From assembly GCA_016223245.1 (NCBI GenBank), contig JACRPL010000008.1, positions 58,075-122,074 of the forward strand: a DNA stretch of 64,000 nt, written 5' to 3'. Below are positions 63,135 through 64,000 of this stretch, one piece after another (within the stretch, counting starts at the first letter, position 1; every line of letters begins with the position of its first letter). The notes beneath the pieces were generated by a model. That model saw only the letters and a program-made list of their open reading frames with translations. It was not told the DNA's origin and searched no databases. Source of the stretch: Candidatus Saganbacteria bacterium. GTDB lineage: Bacteria > Margulisbacteria > WOR-1 > XYC2-FULL-46-14 > XYC2-FULL-37-10. The translations under genes and the position numbers were made by a program.

Positions 63135-63211
63135 CGGGGTGTAGCTTAGTTTGGTAGAGCGCCTGGTTTGGGACCAGGAGGCCGTAGGTTCAAATCCTAT
63201 CACCCCGACCA
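63135..63211 (+). tRNA. tRNA-Pro (anticodon TGG)
   Basis: Acceptor CGGGGTG pairs with CACCCCG; D-arm GCTTAGTTTGGTAGAGC; anticodon arm CTGG-TTTGGGA-CCAG gives TGG; T-arm ATAGGA-type with GGTTCAAATCC. The 3' ACCA is encoded. Seven nt after tRNA-Gly, probably one transcript. Its 3' end overlaps the stop codon and last codons of the recombinase on the other strand, a typical attachment-site position. Confidence 0.96.
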
Positions 63212-63910
63212 GTTTATACTTTCCGGAGTTTGGGCGGATATTTGGGAAAAATCAGAATTCATTATTATATTGCGCCGCGCGATTTTTTCCTTTTCTGCCG
63301 CCACAAAATTATACGGCTGCCGCCATTCCCAAATCACTTTTTTATTCAGCAGGCGACGGTTCGTTCCAATTTTTTCCACAAATGATTTTATTTCAATAAA
63401 ATCATTTGACGAAGCAAGTTTTTCCGCGTAATGTGCGGATTTTATCCAATTCCGTAATGGTTCGATCCAATTGTTTCCCTTTTGCCCAAAATCGGTCTTG
63501 TTTTGTAGAAGTTCAGCTTTGGTCTTGATGAGTTCTTCTTTTTTAACCAGATAAATATTCTTGTCAATAATGCCATCTAGAAAAGCAGCAACCAATTTGT
63601 CGAGTTTTGCCTCTGTTTCTTTAATTTTTACTTCAAGATTTTGGGCAAAAGATTGCACCGACTGGGCTGTTTCTTTTTCCCATATATCAACTTGAGCAGA
63701 CATCTTTTCTGCCCAGTCGGTGCAAAGAGCGACTTTTGAAGCCGCCTCTTTTAGTTGAGCAACCATTAGGTCTTCTCTTAAATATTTTTGATCACAGTGG
63801 CCAAGCCGTTTGGTGCAACGATAATATCTGTAAGTTCCGCCATTGCCATGAGCATATTGAGCGGTTATCGCTGCACCACATTCACCACATTTTAAAAGAC
63901 CCGAATCAAA
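63200..63910 (-). pseudogene. Serine recombinase, C-terminal part (zinc ribbon + coiled coil)
   Basis: Open frame from ~63910 (in-frame TGA at 63911-63913) to the TGA at 63200-63202, 236 codons without a proper start. It begins FDSGLLKCGECGAAIT, the zinc beta-ribbon of large serine recombinases, continues with YYRCTKRLGHCDQKYLREDL, and ends in a long coiled-coil (AEKMSAQVDIWEKETAQSVQ; EVKIKETEAKLDKLVAAFLD). The N-terminal catalytic and recombinase domains are absent. The last codons (NWSG-stop) lie in the 3' end of tRNA-Pro, so this is most likely the remnant of an element integrated there. Confidence 0.75.
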
Positions 63911-64000
63911 TCATCTAAAATCTAACCATAAGGCCTTTCGTTAAATCATCAAAAACCTAACCCAAATTCCAATGAAAAGGTCATGGGAAGAACAGGGTTT

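Overview
The window is a dense stretch of bacterial chromosome, mostly conserved housekeeping genes with short or overlapping junctions. The cell looks diderm. It encodes three predicted outer-membrane beta-barrel proteins, one of which ends in S-layer-homology (SLH) repeats, and a secreted multidomain protein with a C-terminal YPNPF-type domain. It also encodes a ferredoxin-linked 2-oxoacid oxidoreductase, which points to an anaerobic or fermentative life. SLH repeats on an outer-membrane barrel, heptanucleotide repeats of the cyanobacterial STRR kind and the gene set together suggest an uncultured lineage near Cyanobacteria/Margulisbacteria (WOR-1/Saganbacteria-like). That placement is inference, not proof.

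Layout. 1-6610 (+): end of a beta-propeller protein, purL, a lytic transglycosylase, comEA and comEC. 6623-13177 (-): an envelope operon of an outer-membrane barrel, a secreted protein with a degenerate phosphoesterase domain, and a barrel-SLH fusion. 13214-16161: coaE, two doubtful small ORFs, and a two-component pair whose histidine kinase is broken at a 7-bp homopolymer. 16416-25279 (+): a small exported Lys/Ala/Pro-rich protein, uvrB, dapA, queH, a TIM-barrel-like protein, a phosphoesterase, an HExxH protein, a barrel protein, a PHP phosphoesterase and alr. 25405-28508: dnaX-ebfC-recR and a Yip1-like protein. 28541-31523: porGDAB. 31538-34436: HU, a SpoIIIAA-like R3H ATPase and an AI-2E-type permease. 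34418-37518: nadB, a small membrane protein, trxA and a polysaccharide deacetylase. 37561-41440 is the accessory part: a structured RNA resembling the 5' half of a group II intron, an IS3-type relic, frameshifted genes and small hypotheticals. 41574-47178 (+): holA, a class B PBP, trpS, scpA, scpB and queE. 47985-55558 (+): a zinc-ribbon protein, dnaE, hisI, uvrA and an M50 protease. 55561-62937 (-): ileS, and the tig-clpP-lon proteostasis operon. The window ends with tRNA-Gly, tRNA-Pro and the 3' part of a serine recombinase whose stop codon lies inside tRNA-Pro.

Four genome-wide habits stand out. (1) A GC-rich palindromic element lies between genes and is also inserted in frame in dnaX (once) and ileS (three times). 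(2) Heptanucleotide repeats lie at or near the starts of several genes. (3) Genes that head transcription units often have a TATAAT-like box only 6-14 nt before the start codon and no Shine-Dalgarno, suggesting frequent leaderless mRNAs. (4) Several accessory genes are split at homopolymers, which could be decay, phase variation or assembly error.
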